NCBI GenBank assembly: GCA_964364175.1
Contig: CAYILR010000023.1
Coordinates: 1-62,526, forward strand
Direction: 5' to 3'
Length of the DNA: 62,526 nucleotides
Origin: CAYILR01 sp964364175
Lineage (GTDB): Bacteria > Bdellovibrionota > UBA1018
Position numbers and translations under genes: made by a program. Position 1 is the stretch's first letter. Each line of letters begins with the position of its first letter. Below the pieces are notes generated by a model. That model had not been told where the DNA came from. It was given only the letters and a program-made list of their open reading frames with translations, and did not search any database. Shown piece after piece: positions 1 to 9,420 of this stretch.

Positions 1-66
1 GGATATTAGGAAGGCGGAAAAGGCAACTTTGATGCGCGACCTCTCCGAGGCACAGGTACGCCTACA

Positions 67-2283
67 GTGAAAGGGGTGAAAAACCTGGAGATCAAAACTC
101 CAGTCGTCACCCAAGCCGGAAAAGCCTTTACCGTTAAGATTATTGCAAAAACAGCAGAAGGACATGTGTTCAAAGGACTGGTAGCAAGCGTAAAAGTCTC
201 GTCTCGCGATCCAAAGCTGAAGTCTCGTGGACCCGCATCGATTTCTTCCAAGGGCAGCTCAGCTATAGCTTATGCATCGATTGCTGCAACTGATAACGGG
301 CAGACGCAAACTGATCTCAGTTTGCAAACCGTGGGCGATCAAACAGTCGTCGTTGATTTTACACCCAAAGACGGAACCACACAGACAGTGATGCAAACAG
401 TTACAGTCACTCCTGGCAATCCAACCCGATTCATTATTGTCTATAAAGAGGTTTTTCCTGCAGGAACGTTTAGTCCTGTTGTTTATGCAATGGACGACTA
501 TGACAACATTGTGCTCAGCGTGAGCGGAAGTGCAAGCTTGCAAGCTTTTTCGGATTCAAATTGTTCAAGTGCTGCGGGTGGGAGCAGCTTAGACTCAGTC
601 GACTCTGCGCCATTTGTCAGCGGGATGGCATCGTTTCCAAAAATTACTTTTAAATCAGGCGACAGTGTTTATTTTAAAGTAGTTCAATCCGGAGGAGGTT
701 CTGCATCGGGGGTTGCAACACTTTGCGGTGCAGGAAGCAGCTTAACCAGTGCTCAACAAGCAACAATCAGCAACAATGGTACTACATTACCCGCTTGGAA
801 CACAACGATCAGTGGAATCACCCCCAATGCATCCCAGTTCCAAGGAGGAGCAACACTCACGGTGACTGGCTCAAACTTTAGAACAAGTGCCACAGTCAAA
901 TTGGGAACTGTGCCTTGCACGGTCACCGCAGCAACCAACACACAAATCACTTGCTCAGTACAAAGTGCCTACGCCACCTATCCTGGCGTTAGCACTCAAG
1001 CGGTGGATGTAGTGGTTTCCAACACCGACGGAAGCTACGCAACTCTGTCATCAAGTTTCACGTACTACGTCCCACGAACTTGCCAGATGATTTATAGTTA
1101 CGGCAACTCCACCGGCAATGGGATTTACAAAATTCGTCCGAAAGACGCGGATGCTGCTCCAGGATACGATGCTCTCTGCGACATGTCGGATGGAGGTTGG
1201 ACTCTCGTGGGTCGCGAAGCCTCAGGACAATCTGGAAATTTATTGCACTTAGGAAGTGACATTGCGGGCGGTGATGAAACTAATTTTTCTGGTGAATCTG
1301 TGAACGGCGTCATGGGTTCTCGATTTGAGGCAGCTGCGGCGGGAACTCGACTTTACAGCGACGTTAAAATCACCTCAGCTGGAGATATCACGAAGTTCAC
1401 TCTTGCAAATGCAGGTCTGGTCTTCTTTGAGGACACGCGGAATCTCGATATTAGTATTACGAATTTCAGCACAACCAACTCCAACCTGAGCACCTGGACC
1501 ACAGCAGGGGGCGGCGCGAAATTCTGCCGAGCTGCTTATACTGGTCACGCGGCTTGGGATTTATCTACGGCAGATGGTAGCACATTAGATCTTCTCGCAG
1601 TTCCAAACCCGACCTATCCAATTTCAAATGCTTGGGCCACGATTGGATATGCACAGACCGGGTGGGGAATTAAACCGATTAGCGATAATAGCTCTGGACG
1701 GTATGTCGTTGGCACTCACACTCAGGATGTGACCAATGGGAATTGGAACCTTAATGGAGCGACACTCTCGCCGACACCTGAGGCGTACAGTCCAGTTGCG
1801 ACTGGCAGCGTTGCTGCTTGTTCTGGAAATATTACAGGAGTGCCTAACAATACAGCTTCGCACTATGTGTGTACTTCAGTTGTTCAATGGTGTGACAACT
1901 GGTGGGAAATGTATGCTTCGGCCCCTTGCACTACCGCTACTGCTAACTTCGATACATTCCTTGGATGTAATGGTCCTTTTATTTTGCCTCCTTTTTGGAG
2001 CTGGAGCAATTCTCACTGCGCTTGCAATGGGGGTTACAATGAATGCGATCAGTATAACGATGTTTTCCGTTGGACAATCCCAGACACTACACTGACTCCG
2101 TCGGAGTACTTGGGGAACGGCGTAGGCGGAACTGGCGGTGGTGGTTGCACCTCCGGCGCCAATGTGGGTCAAGGCTACTTCTATGGTGGAGTCATGGGTG
2201 GCGGGCTTTTGGGTGCTAGCGACAACGCCCAAAGCAAAACTGCTATTGTCACACCAGCCGACACAGAAATCTGGATCAAGTAA
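67..2283 (+). CDS. Surface protein with IPT/TIG and fibrinogen-like domains, 5' end incomplete
   Basis: The gene encodes about 738 residues from the first usable GTG. Residues about 1-230 are Ser/Thr/Gly-rich beta-type sequence resembling bacterial Ig repeats. Residues about 245-335 fit an IPT/TIG domain (ISGITPNASQFQGG...LTVTGSNF). From about 340 there is a fibrinogen-related C-terminal domain, seen in the run GIYKI, YDALCDMSDGGWTLVG and later Cys/Trp-rich loops. Such proteins are normally exported adhesins, yet no signal peptide follows the GTG and no ribosome binding site precedes it. The frame stays open back to position 10, where an in-frame TAG at 7-9 stops it, and the sequence between still looks coding. 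The true start is therefore either outside the window, with the gene broken by the TAG or a frameshift, or the gene is a truncated remnant. Domain calls are from sequence resemblance. Confidence 0.7.
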   Translation: MKGVKNLEIKTPVVTQAGKAFTVKIIAKTAEGHVFKGLVASVKVSSRDPKLKSRGPASISSKGSSAIAYASIAATDNGQTQTDLSLQTVGDQTVVVDFTPKDGTTQTVMQTVTVTPGNPTRFIIVYKEVFPAGTFSPVVYAMDDYDNIVLSVSGSASLQAFSDSNCSSAAGGSSLDSVDSAPFVSGMASFPKITFKSGDSVYFKVVQSGGGSASGVATLCGAGSSLTSAQQATISNNGTTLPAWNTTISGITPNASQFQGGATLTVTGSNFRTSATVKLGTVPCTVTAATNTQITCSVQSAYATYPGVSTQAVDVVVSNTDGSYATLSSSFTYYVPRTCQMIYSYGNSTGNGIYKIRPKDADAAPGYDALCDMSDGGWTLVGREASGQSGNLLHLGSDIAGGDETNFSGESVNGVMGSRFEAAAAGTRLYSDVKITSAGDITKFTLANAGLVFFEDTRNLDISITNFSTTNSNLSTWTTAGGGAKFCRAAYTGHAAWDLSTADGSTLDLLAVPNPTYPISNAWATIGYAQTGWGIKPISDNSSGRYVVGTHTQDVTNGNWNLNGATLSPTPEAYSPVATGSVAACSGNITGVPNNTASHYVCTSVVQWCDNWWEMYASAPCTTATANFDTFLGCNGPFILPPFWSWSNSHCACNGGYNECDQYNDVFRWTIPDTTLTPSEYLGNGVGGTGGGGCTSGANVGQGYFYGGVMGGGLLGASDNAQSKTAIVTPADTEIWIK

Positions 2284-2337
2284 ACATCCAGAAAATTCAC
2301 TCGACCCAACGCCCTAATTTTTCTATCCTTTGAGAGC

Positions 2338-3531
2338 GTGCTCTCTCAGTCGATTTCGAAACGAAAAGTATGGATCTTGTTTGCACTGAGTATCGTGCAA
2401 TGGATCTGCTTGGCGCCATCCCAGTTTGTTTTTGCTCAGGTACGCCCCTCCCCCGTTCCTTCTCCTCTCGTCTCGCCTACGCCCAGTCCCAATCCAGAAC
2501 AAAATGCCAAACTCGCAGCACGCGAAGCTGCGCTCCGGAGTGATCTCAATTCGTTCGTTTCTCAAAAAACTGCACGCATCGTCATCGAGTCATCCGAAAA
2601 AAATAAAATTGAGGATCTCAAATGGAGCGAGGATCGATCATTCCCCGTTCACATGGATGAGGATCCATCCAAAATCGCTTTATATGCTGATGTAGAAGCT
2701 GCGTACGATCGGCCAGGCTGGACCATCATACATGATACAAAAGTAATCAAGCCTGCTTCAGGCCTCATCCAAATCAGATTTTCTGTTGAAGGCAAAAACA
2801 ACAAATTTCAGATTACAGCGGTGGGTCCGAACGGAGATCTACAAACACAAACAGCAACCTTAGTTTTTGACGAGTGGAACCACTTCCAGGCCACTCGATA
2901 CAGGCGATACAACCGGCGGCTCACCTTGACGCCCGGACTGGGAATTACTCAAAGCACATACGAGCAGACTGCCGTCTCGCAATACGATCTACTTGCTCTC
3001 ACAGGAAAAATTTCGCTCTTGTTCCAGCTCCGACCGCCGACATGGGACGTGGCACTCAGTGCCTACTACACTTTGCTTCCCTTTCGGAATAGTTTGGACG
3101 ACGAAATTACGATTCGTTTTTTCGGAGCTAATTTTCGATTGGGTTATACTTTTATTTTCATTCCAGAGCCGTGGCGGGTTTCAATCCAGTTTGGATACTA
3201 TTACACGACGACTCACGTGACGGATAATCTTTTTGGTTACCAGGCGATCTCAGGCCCACAAATTTATCCCACAATCAGAAGAGTGCTGGCAAGCGGCGAC
3301 GCCATTACTGCCTATGCAAAATTCTCTCCGATCGCCTCCCAGTTTCAATTTCTTGCATTCAGCAATCGTGAAATCGCTGCAGGGCTGAGCTATGGATATC
3401 TCGTAAAAAATGGATTCCTCGCTGATCGAATGATTATTTTAAGCGCGGATTTCGCGGACCTTTACATTGCAGAACAGGATTCCGAAGCAAAATCCAGATC
3501 GATGACTGTGGGCATCGGCGTTGGGATTTAG
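2338..3531 (+). CDS. Exported protein, probable outer-membrane beta-barrel
   Basis: This 397-residue protein starts at GTG. It has a long signal peptide (hydrophobic WILFALSIVQWICLAP, likely cleavage after FVFA-Q near residue 34) followed by a Pro/Ser-rich linker. Residues about 55-190 form a soluble charged region. From about 190 to the end there are alternating aromatic/polar strands (for example LTLTPGLGITQST, VALSAYYTLL, RVSIQFGYYYTTTHV) typical of outer-membrane barrels. The chain ends GIGVGI, without the usual terminal Phe. I do not recognise the family. The gene ends directly against the convergent acyl-CoA dehydrogenase stop, with no bases between. It lies 54 nt after the fibrinogen-like gene and could share its transcript. 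Confidence 0.7.
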   Translation: MLSQSISKRKVWILFALSIVQWICLAPSQFVFAQVRPSPVPSPLVSPTPSPNPEQNAKLAAREAALRSDLNSFVSQKTARIVIESSEKNKIEDLKWSEDRSFPVHMDEDPSKIALYADVEAAYDRPGWTIIHDTKVIKPASGLIQIRFSVEGKNNKFQITAVGPNGDLQTQTATLVFDEWNHFQATRYRRYNRRLTLTPGLGITQSTYEQTAVSQYDLLALTGKISLLFQLRPPTWDVALSAYYTLLPFRNSLDDEITIRFFGANFRLGYTFIFIPEPWRVSIQFGYYYTTTHVTDNLFGYQAISGPQIYPTIRRVLASGDAITAYAKFSPIASQFQFLAFSNREIAAGLSYGYLVKNGFLADRMIILSADFADLYIAEQDSEAKSRSMTVGIGVGI

Positions 3532-5286
3532 CTATTCCGTCAGCCAATCAAACGGGTACTTGCCCAACTCATAGGCTTTCTCCGCGAGGAATTTCATCGC
3601 ATCATCGTCGTTGCGATCAATGGCTTGGAAATTATCCCTGACTCGACGATTAGCGCGCAAAAAGAATGCTTCGGCGATCGCGAGCTCGATTTCGCACTTT
3701 TCTACGCCGCCTTTTTCTTCCAAAGAGCGGGTTACGCGAGAGAGCACACACGCCATCGCGTACATATCGATGGCAATATCCGCAATCCGTTTTTGCGCGA
3801 ATTGCATGAGGTGGATTTTCTTGCCATGCCGACGCAAGAGCACATCCACCTGGGTAGAAAATTCAACTGCATACTCCTCGAGGATTGCCGCTAGTTTTTT
3901 CAATCTAGGATGGGACTTTGTAATGCTTTCACCCATCACTCGCTGCTGGACTTTTCTCATGGCATACTCGCCCACAAGACCCAAACCTTTCAGCGGGTGA
4001 TTGATTGCATCAGCAAGACCTGCCAACTCCTGCCCAGGTCCTTGCATCCCCGAAAGCGCGATGAATGCTCGCAGAATTTCGTTGGTTCCCTCGAAAATTC
4101 GATTGATCCGGGCATCGCGCAACCATTTTTCGTACGGATATTCCTTCATGAACCCGTTGCCGCCCCAAATCTGTAGGTTTTCGTCCGTCGCCTCCCAAAG
4201 CATTTCAGAAGCGAAGACTTTGCTGATCGCGCTCTCGAGCGAATAATCCACATTCCCGCGGTCCATCATCCCGCTGGTCATGTAAACCATGCTCTCGGTG
4301 ACGTAGATGTTCATCATCATGCGGCCGATTTTTTCTTTTACCATCCCGAATTCGCCAATTTTTTTCTGAAACTGGACGCGCTCATTCGCATGCTCGATTG
4401 AGGCTTTGAGACAGTTTTTGGCACCTCCAATACTGCCTCCACCCAAACCCAAACGCCCGTGGTTCAATACGCCCATCGCCACTTTGAATCCCTGACCGAC
4501 TCCACTGATGATGTTTTCTACCGGTATTTTTACATTTTCGTAGTGGATCGCATTCGTCCACGAAGCGCGGATTCCCAGCTTGTGCTCGGGAGGCCCTACG
4601 GTCACGCCCTCTGCTGGCAGCTCAAGGATGAAGCAGGTCACTTTTTCCTTTTTCTTGCCCCCTTCTTCGACTTCCGTTTTCGCGAAAACGGTCATGAAGG
4701 TAGCGATTCCGCCATTGGTGATCCACAATTTATTTCCATTGAGGATGTAATGTTTTCCATCGGGCGAAAGCGTTGCTTTTGTTTTGATCGATGCCGCGTC
4801 CGATCCGCTGCCTGGCTCGGTCAGGCAAAAGCAGGCGATCAGTTCACCAGACGCCAGTTTCGGAAGATATTTCTTTTTCTGCTCATCGGATCCAAAAAGT
4901 AAAACCGCCTTATAACCAATGCTCTGATGCGCCCCCATCGTGACTGCGAGTGATCCATCAATGCCGGCAACTTCCTGCATCACACGAACATATCCGCCCT
5001 GTGGCAATCCGAGCCCGCCCATCTCCTCGGGAACGGCCAGCCCCATAATCCCTAGCTCTGACATGTACGAGACCATTTCTTTGGGCATCTCGCCTTTTTC
5101 ATCCCATTCTGCGGATTTGACGTGATCTTTTGCAAATTTCTGAATTGAATCAGCGATCATGTTGACCGATTCAGACGTATCCTTTGGGAGCCGCGGAAAA
5201 GGAAAAATCAAGTCTTCTCGAATTTGCCCAAAAAACAAAGACTTCATAAAACTGTTTTCAGTGTTACTATTACCAGTGCCACTCAT
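3532..5286 (-). CDS. Acyl-CoA dehydrogenase (long-chain FadE type)
   Basis: This 584-residue flavoenzyme should catalyse the first, FAD-dependent step of fatty acid beta-oxidation, acyl-CoA to trans-2-enoyl-CoA. The N-terminal helical, middle beta and C-terminal helical domains are all recognisable: CFCLTEPGSGSDAAS (residues 153-166), LNGNKLWITNG (182-192) and RINRIFEGTNEI (393-404), where Glu399 is in the position of the catalytic base. About 170 extra residues follow the core, as in the large FadE/VLCAD-like members. The ATG is preceded by AAGGGA. The gene stands alone and is divergent from gspC. Its upstream region carries two palindromes (5322-5376), so repression by a TetR-type fatty-acid regulator is plausible. 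Exact chain-length preference cannot be read from sequence. Confidence 0.93.
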   Translation of the reverse strand: MSGTGNSNTENSFMKSLFFGQIREDLIFPFPRLPKDTSESVNMIADSIQKFAKDHVKSAEWDEKGEMPKEMVSYMSELGIMGLAVPEEMGGLGLPQGGYVRVMQEVAGIDGSLAVTMGAHQSIGYKAVLLFGSDEQKKKYLPKLASGELIACFCLTEPGSGSDAASIKTKATLSPDGKHYILNGNKLWITNGGIATFMTVFAKTEVEEGGKKKEKVTCFILELPAEGVTVGPPEHKLGIRASWTNAIHYENVKIPVENIISGVGQGFKVAMGVLNHGRLGLGGGSIGGAKNCLKASIEHANERVQFQKKIGEFGMVKEKIGRMMMNIYVTESMVYMTSGMMDRGNVDYSLESAISKVFASEMLWEATDENLQIWGGNGFMKEYPYEKWLRDARINRIFEGTNEILRAFIALSGMQGPGQELAGLADAINHPLKGLGLVGEYAMRKVQQRVMGESITKSHPRLKKLAAILEEYAVEFSTQVDVLLRRHGKKIHLMQFAQKRIADIAIDMYAMACVLSRVTRSLEEKGGVEKCEIELAIAEAFFLRANRRVRDNFQAIDRNDDDAMKFLAEKAYELGKYPFDWLTE

Positions 5287-5321
5287 GTGATTTTCCCTTC
5301 ATATTTATTCAGTAGGATCCA

Positions 5322-5376
5322 TTGACAAAATGTCTGTCTTCTCTCTCAAAATCAAGCGATACTGACATTTTGTCAA
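5322..5376. promoter_or_regulatory. Twin palindromic operator-like sites upstream of the acyl-CoA dehydrogenase
   Basis: Two palindromes, TTGACAAAATGTCTG (5322-5336) and CTGACATTTTGTCAA (5362-5376), are centred 40 bp apart, about four helical turns. Each fits TGACA-N3-TGTCA (one mismatch in the first), and the two are also inverted copies of one another over 13 bp. The second contains a minus-strand TTGACA (5376-5371) that could be the -35 box of the dehydrogenase gene; I see no good -10 at 17 bp. The arrangement suggests binding of two repressor dimers. The regulator is not in the window. Confidence 0.55.
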
Positions 5377-5456
5377 ATGCGATGCATCAGTAGATCATTT
5401 TTTGAGGAGTCAAAATTTTTTCCTCTCAAAATGATTCAGATTTTACATCTCATATT

Positions 5457-6665
5457 TTGACTCTAACACGGTATTTCCTGGCATCAATCTTGCTTTACAT
5501 AGTTGGAGTGAAATTTCGCCAATTTTTTGAAACACTGAAAAACAAAATCCAGCCCTACTTGGAGCGTGCGCGTCAATCGTGGTCCGATAGCAAACTGCGT
5601 GACCGGATTTCGCAGATGGAGTGGCCGCGTCGATTTGCAGAAAAAGTAGCCGGGTTCGCGCGAGAATTGAAACTCCGAGAACGTTTCGTCAAAATCCTGC
5701 CGCAAGATCTCGCATCCACTCTCCCAACCACTCCAGATCCGGTCGAAATCGCTCAATGGCTAGGGAAAGCTTTTCAAAAACAAGGCGCGGATTATTATCT
5801 CAAAGTCATTTCGATTGTTCTTTGCGCATACTACCTAGCCGATCTCACTGCGCTTTTGGCTGAGCGATTCATACCCGATCCACCTCCTGTCAGAATGGCC
5901 GTGAGTTCTTCAGGGCCGAAGTACCAGGACAAAAAATCGATCAACGATTATGCAGTCATATTTTCACGAAATCTATTCAATAGCCGAGGGATCATCCCAG
6001 GCGAGGAAAGCGGGGAAACCAATGGCGCGCCCTCCCGCTCGACTCTGCCCATCACGCTCATTGGTACTCTGATCTTTGAGGATTCTAACCGATCCATCGC
6101 CACTCTTGAAGACAAGTCCACTTCAGGAGGAGGGGTTTTCCCAGTTCGTATTGATGACGAGATCCCCTCTAAAATAAAAATTATTTCGATCGAATCACGC
6201 CGTGTCGTTTTCAAAAATCTGAATAACGGACACAAGGAATACGTCGATTTGCCAGCTGAACAGATTCTTGCCGGCAACCGAATCACGCTCGGCGGACCCA
6301 AAGGAACCACCACTAGCAAAGCACCAGGGATCGAAAATGTGGGCAATAACCAATTTAATATTTCTCGCGCTGAAGTAGACAAAACACTGAGTGATCTGAA
6401 CAACGTCCTGACACAAGCTCGAGCCGTTCCTCATTTCGAAGGTGGAGTTCCAGCAGGATATAAACTTTTTCAAATCGTCCCCGGCAGCATTTACGACAAG
6501 CTGGGCTTAAAAGAAGGCGATCAGATCACCGGTCTGAACGGTCAAGCCATGACCGATCCCGGAAAGGCTTTTGAAATGCTCAATGAATTGAAAACATCCA
6601 GTCACCTTGAACTCGGAATTAAACGAGACGGAAAGCAGAGTAACTTTGTATATGACATACGTTAA
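5457..6665 (+). CDS. gspC: Type II secretion system inner-membrane protein GspC with PDZ domain
   Basis: GspC links the inner-membrane platform to the GspD secretin in the periplasm. The order seen is a cytoplasmic part, one membrane segment (about residues 114-135, YYLKVISIVLCAYYLADLTALL), a homology region (YAVIFSRNLFNSRG and ITLIGTLIFED, about 165-260) and a C-terminal PDZ domain (GVPAGYKLFQIVPGSIYDKLGLKEGDQITGL split over about 325-400). The cytoplasmic part is unusually long (about 113 residues, usually about 20) and begins with a second hydrophobic stretch. The start is uncertain. TTG 5457 has no Shine-Dalgarno, while GAGGAG lies at 5404-5409 with the frame open but only an ATT (5415) close to it; ATG 5616 is another option. 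A 7-bp inverted repeat TTTTGAG/CTCAAAA (5400-5406/5425-5431) encloses this leader. First gene of the gsp operon. Confidence 0.85.
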   Translation: MTLTRYFLASILLYIVGVKFRQFFETLKNKIQPYLERARQSWSDSKLRDRISQMEWPRRFAEKVAGFARELKLRERFVKILPQDLASTLPTTPDPVEIAQWLGKAFQKQGADYYLKVISIVLCAYYLADLTALLAERFIPDPPPVRMAVSSSGPKYQDKKSINDYAVIFSRNLFNSRGIIPGEESGETNGAPSRSTLPITLIGTLIFEDSNRSIATLEDKSTSGGGVFPVRIDDEIPSKIKIISIESRRVVFKNLNNGHKEYVDLPAEQILAGNRITLGGPKGTTTSKAPGIENVGNNQFNISRAEVDKTLSDLNNVLTQARAVPHFEGGVPAGYKLFQIVPGSIYDKLGLKEGDQITGLNGQAMTDPGKAFEMLNELKTSSHLELGIKRDGKQSNFVYDIR

Positions 6666-9420
6666 AAAAATACACGTTCCGGTTGTGTTTTTTATATTTC
6701 CATTATGGATTTCACTATCCATAGCAGCCCCCCCAGAACCCCCTAAGGGTGGATTCCAAGGCGGAGGGCGAGTTTTCAGCAATCCGTTCGCTGCAAGCGG
6801 TGCTGGCGCTGCCAATCCACCCGCACCTCCCAGCGGACCTCCACAAAACTTCTTTGATGATGAGGAAGACGATGACATGGCAGAAGATTTTCTTCCCATA
6901 CGTCCCCCGATTGGAAATGCTCCCAGTGGGTTTGACCGCGACATGGATCCCGGGCTCAACCGAAAGGCTGCTCCAGGCGGGAGCAGCACAGCAGGAGCTA
7001 GCAGTGTTCGAGCTACACAAACCTCCGACGGCAATATCTCCATGGGCGGAACTGCTCCCGGAGGTGTCATTGCTGGGAGAAAGCTCAAGCCCCTACAAAT
7101 CGACGAAGAAACGGGCGAAGGAAGCAAAGAGACAGTCACCGATTTTAATTTTCCTGATGCAGACATTCTGGACATCGCCAAAACTCTCGGAAAACTGGCA
7201 GACAAAAACTTCATTCTCGACAAGGACGTCAAAGGTCGAATTTCAATCATCTCCAACTCACCTATTACTGTCGGTGATGCTTGGAAGGCGTTCCTCACCG
7301 CTCTCGACATGAACGGGTATGCACTCATTCCCTCCGGAAAATACATCCGCATCGCTCGCAGACGCGATGCACGTGACAAACAACTCAAAACCTACACGGG
7401 TGATTATTCTCCCGATACTGATGCGCTCGTCACACGAGTTTTTCCTCTGAAATATTTGAGCGCCGAAGAAGTCGCACGAAATTTTCGGATGTTCATGCCC
7501 GGCGATTCCCGAATCATTCCCTACGAGCAAACCAACACCGTCATCGTGACGGACACGGGATCCAACATCGCAAAACTTCACAAGCTCCTCGAAATCCTCG
7601 ACGTCGAAGGATACGACGCTGGGATCGAAGTGATTCCGGTGAAATACGCTTCGGCTGTTGAATTTTCAAAATTGATCGACACCCTGATCCCAGGAAGCAG
7701 CAACGCCGGGGGCGGACCTCCAGGCGCTCCTCGATTTGGGGGCAGTGGTCGATTCACGGCTCGTCGCACCAAAGAAGGCGGGATCATCAATACGATTATC
7801 GCCGATGAGCGTACCAATACTTTGATCGTGCACGCCAACACCAAAGGCGCGGATCAGGTGCGTGAACTCGTCACAAAACTCGACCAAAAATTGCCCACGG
7901 TCAGCGGCGGCGGAAAAATCCATGTGATTTATTTGCAATTTGCTGACGCAGAACAAATTTCCAATACACTAAATAATTTTACACAACAATCTGGCCGACA
8001 ATCGGGCGGTGGAGGCGGCGGCCCCATGTCCACGAGCGGAACTGGTGTCAATCCGATTGCCAATTCTCTCTTTGAAGGAAACATCAAAGTATCTCCTGAT
8101 AAAGCTACAAACTCTCTTGTTGTCACAGCCAGTCCATCGGATTTTGTCACTGTTCAGCGTGTCGTGAACCGTCTTGATATCCCTCGAGACCAGGTCTATG
8201 TCGAGGCTGTCATCATGGAACTGTCGATGGGTAAAACATCCGAGTGGTCTTCAGGTTTGATTGCACCTAAGTATGGTGTTGGATTAAATCCAACTTCAGC
8301 TGCTGGAGGGCCCGTCGGTTTGGGAACCTTCTTGGCAAATCCTGCTGACCCAAAATTGCTGCAAGGATTTATTTTGCCTTGGAAACCCAACAGTGGGGAC
8401 ATTACTCTAAACGGACCCAACAACACCACAATCAAGCTTCCCAATCTAGCAGCCCTTTTGCGTTGGTTCCAATCCACGCAAAACGCCAGCGTTCTTGCAA
8501 CGCCTCAAATCATGGCCATGGATAATACAGAAGCCACTTTCGAGAGTGGAGATAAAATCTCGTTTCCTACGACGATGATTGCTGCAGGCGGAGCAAGCAC
8601 GACGAGCTTCACTCGCGAGAGTGTCAGTTTATCTCTTTCGATCAAACCACAAATCAACAAGGTCTCGAATTTTGTCAAAATGGAAATTACCGCAAAAATG
8701 GCCGATCTGAACAGCACCGTTCAAATCGTCACTCCTGCACCTGGACAACCCCCCAACACCACAGAGCGAAGTACCAAAACCAGTGTGGTCGTGGCCGACT
8801 CAGACACAGTGGTCTTGGGTGGCTTAATGAGAGATAAGCAAACCAAAAATGTTTTTAAAATACCTCTTCTGGGAGATATTCCACTTTTGGGTTGGTTATT
8901 CAGATCTTCAGAAATGAGCAGCAGCAAAACTAATCTCATGATTTTCTTAACGCCCAAGATCGTTCGCAACTACGACAAAATTCGTGATATTTTGGCTCAA
9001 AAAATCAAGGAGCGACAAAAAACATTGGAGAAAACAGACACCGCTGACCCTTACAAAGAAGATATCGAGGATATTCAAAGATCTCTTCCCGATCTCAAGG
9101 AACTCATGGACCGAAAAATCGAGAGAACCGCCAATTTGGACGATGAGAAATTCACTCTCACTCCTACGAACGAAGTTTCAAAACCCCAGAGTGGAGCTCC
9201 ATTTGTCCAGCCGCAACCTGGCGTTCCAGCTGGAGTAGGTGTCCCCGCCCCGGCCCCAGCAGCACCTCAGGCGATGCCCATCACAGAACCTCCTGCTCCA
9301 CAGAGCTTTCAGCAGGTTCCAATACCCGCCGCCCCTGTACCCGCAGACAAAGAGGACTTGCCTCCTCCGCCCGCTGACAACACACCTCCGCCTGCCGCCG
9401 GAGGAGGAGTGACTTTCTAA
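6652..9420 (+). CDS. gspD: Type II secretion system secretin GspD
   Basis: GspD forms the outer-membrane channel. I place the start at ATG 6652, which gives a signal peptide (MTYVKKIHVPVVFFIFPLW) and a 14-nt overlap with gspC. The mature protein begins with a Gly/Pro-rich stretch and an acidic patch (DDEEDDDMAED), then an N0 domain (VTDFNFPDADILDIAKTLG) and three N1-N3 repeats (VTRVFPLKYLSAEEV, IEVIPVKYASAVEF, IHVIYLQFADAEQI). A Gly-rich insertion follows the second. The secretin core begins near VYVEAVIMELS and ends with VLGGLMRDKQTKNVFKIP and the IPLLGDIPLLGWLF motif. A roughly 80-residue Pro-rich tail ends the chain and may be a pilotin-binding or disordered element. The stop overlaps the gspE start by one base. 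Confidence 0.96.
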   Translation: MTYVKKIHVPVVFFIFPLWISLSIAAPPEPPKGGFQGGGRVFSNPFAASGAGAANPPAPPSGPPQNFFDDEEDDDMAEDFLPIRPPIGNAPSGFDRDMDPGLNRKAAPGGSSTAGASSVRATQTSDGNISMGGTAPGGVIAGRKLKPLQIDEETGEGSKETVTDFNFPDADILDIAKTLGKLADKNFILDKDVKGRISIISNSPITVGDAWKAFLTALDMNGYALIPSGKYIRIARRRDARDKQLKTYTGDYSPDTDALVTRVFPLKYLSAEEVARNFRMFMPGDSRIIPYEQTNTVIVTDTGSNIAKLHKLLEILDVEGYDAGIEVIPVKYASAVEFSKLIDTLIPGSSNAGGGPPGAPRFGGSGRFTARRTKEGGIINTIIADERTNTLIVHANTKGADQVRELVTKLDQKLPTVSGGGKIHVIYLQFADAEQISNTLNNFTQQSGRQSGGGGGGPMSTSGTGVNPIANSLFEGNIKVSPDKATNSLVVTASPSDFVTVQRVVNRLDIPRDQVYVEAVIMELSMGKTSEWSSGLIAPKYGVGLNPTSAAGGPVGLGTFLANPADPKLLQGFILPWKPNSGDITLNGPNNTTIKLPNLAALLRWFQSTQNASVLATPQIMAMDNTEATFESGDKISFPTTMIAAGGASTTSFTRESVSLSLSIKPQINKVSNFVKMEITAKMADLNSTVQIVTPAPGQPPNTTERSTKTSVVVADSDTVVLGGLMRDKQTKNVFKIPLLGDIPLLGWLFRSSEMSSSKTNLMIFLTPKIVRNYDKIRDILAQKIKERQKTLEKTDTADPYKEDIEDIQRSLPDLKELMDRKIERTANLDDEKFTLTPTNEVSKPQSGAPFVQPQPGVPAGVGVPAPAPAAPQAMPITEPPAPQSFQQVPIPAAPVPADKEDLPPPPADNTPPPAAGGGVTF

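Noticed and set aside
2..70. Possible end of an upstream gene in the second frame (about 22 codons to TGA at 68-70)
   Set aside because: Too short to judge at the window edge, and the competing frame also looks coding, so it is noted only as an alternative in the first gene.
1736..2232. Long open frames on both strands inside the fibrinogen-like gene
   Set aside because: They overlap a convincing domain-bearing frame, have no start signals and odd composition, so they are shadows.
6507..7388. 293-codon open frame opposite gspC/gspD
   Set aside because: Ser/Pro/Gly-rich shadow of the Gly/Pro-rich start of gspD; no ribosome binding site or domain.
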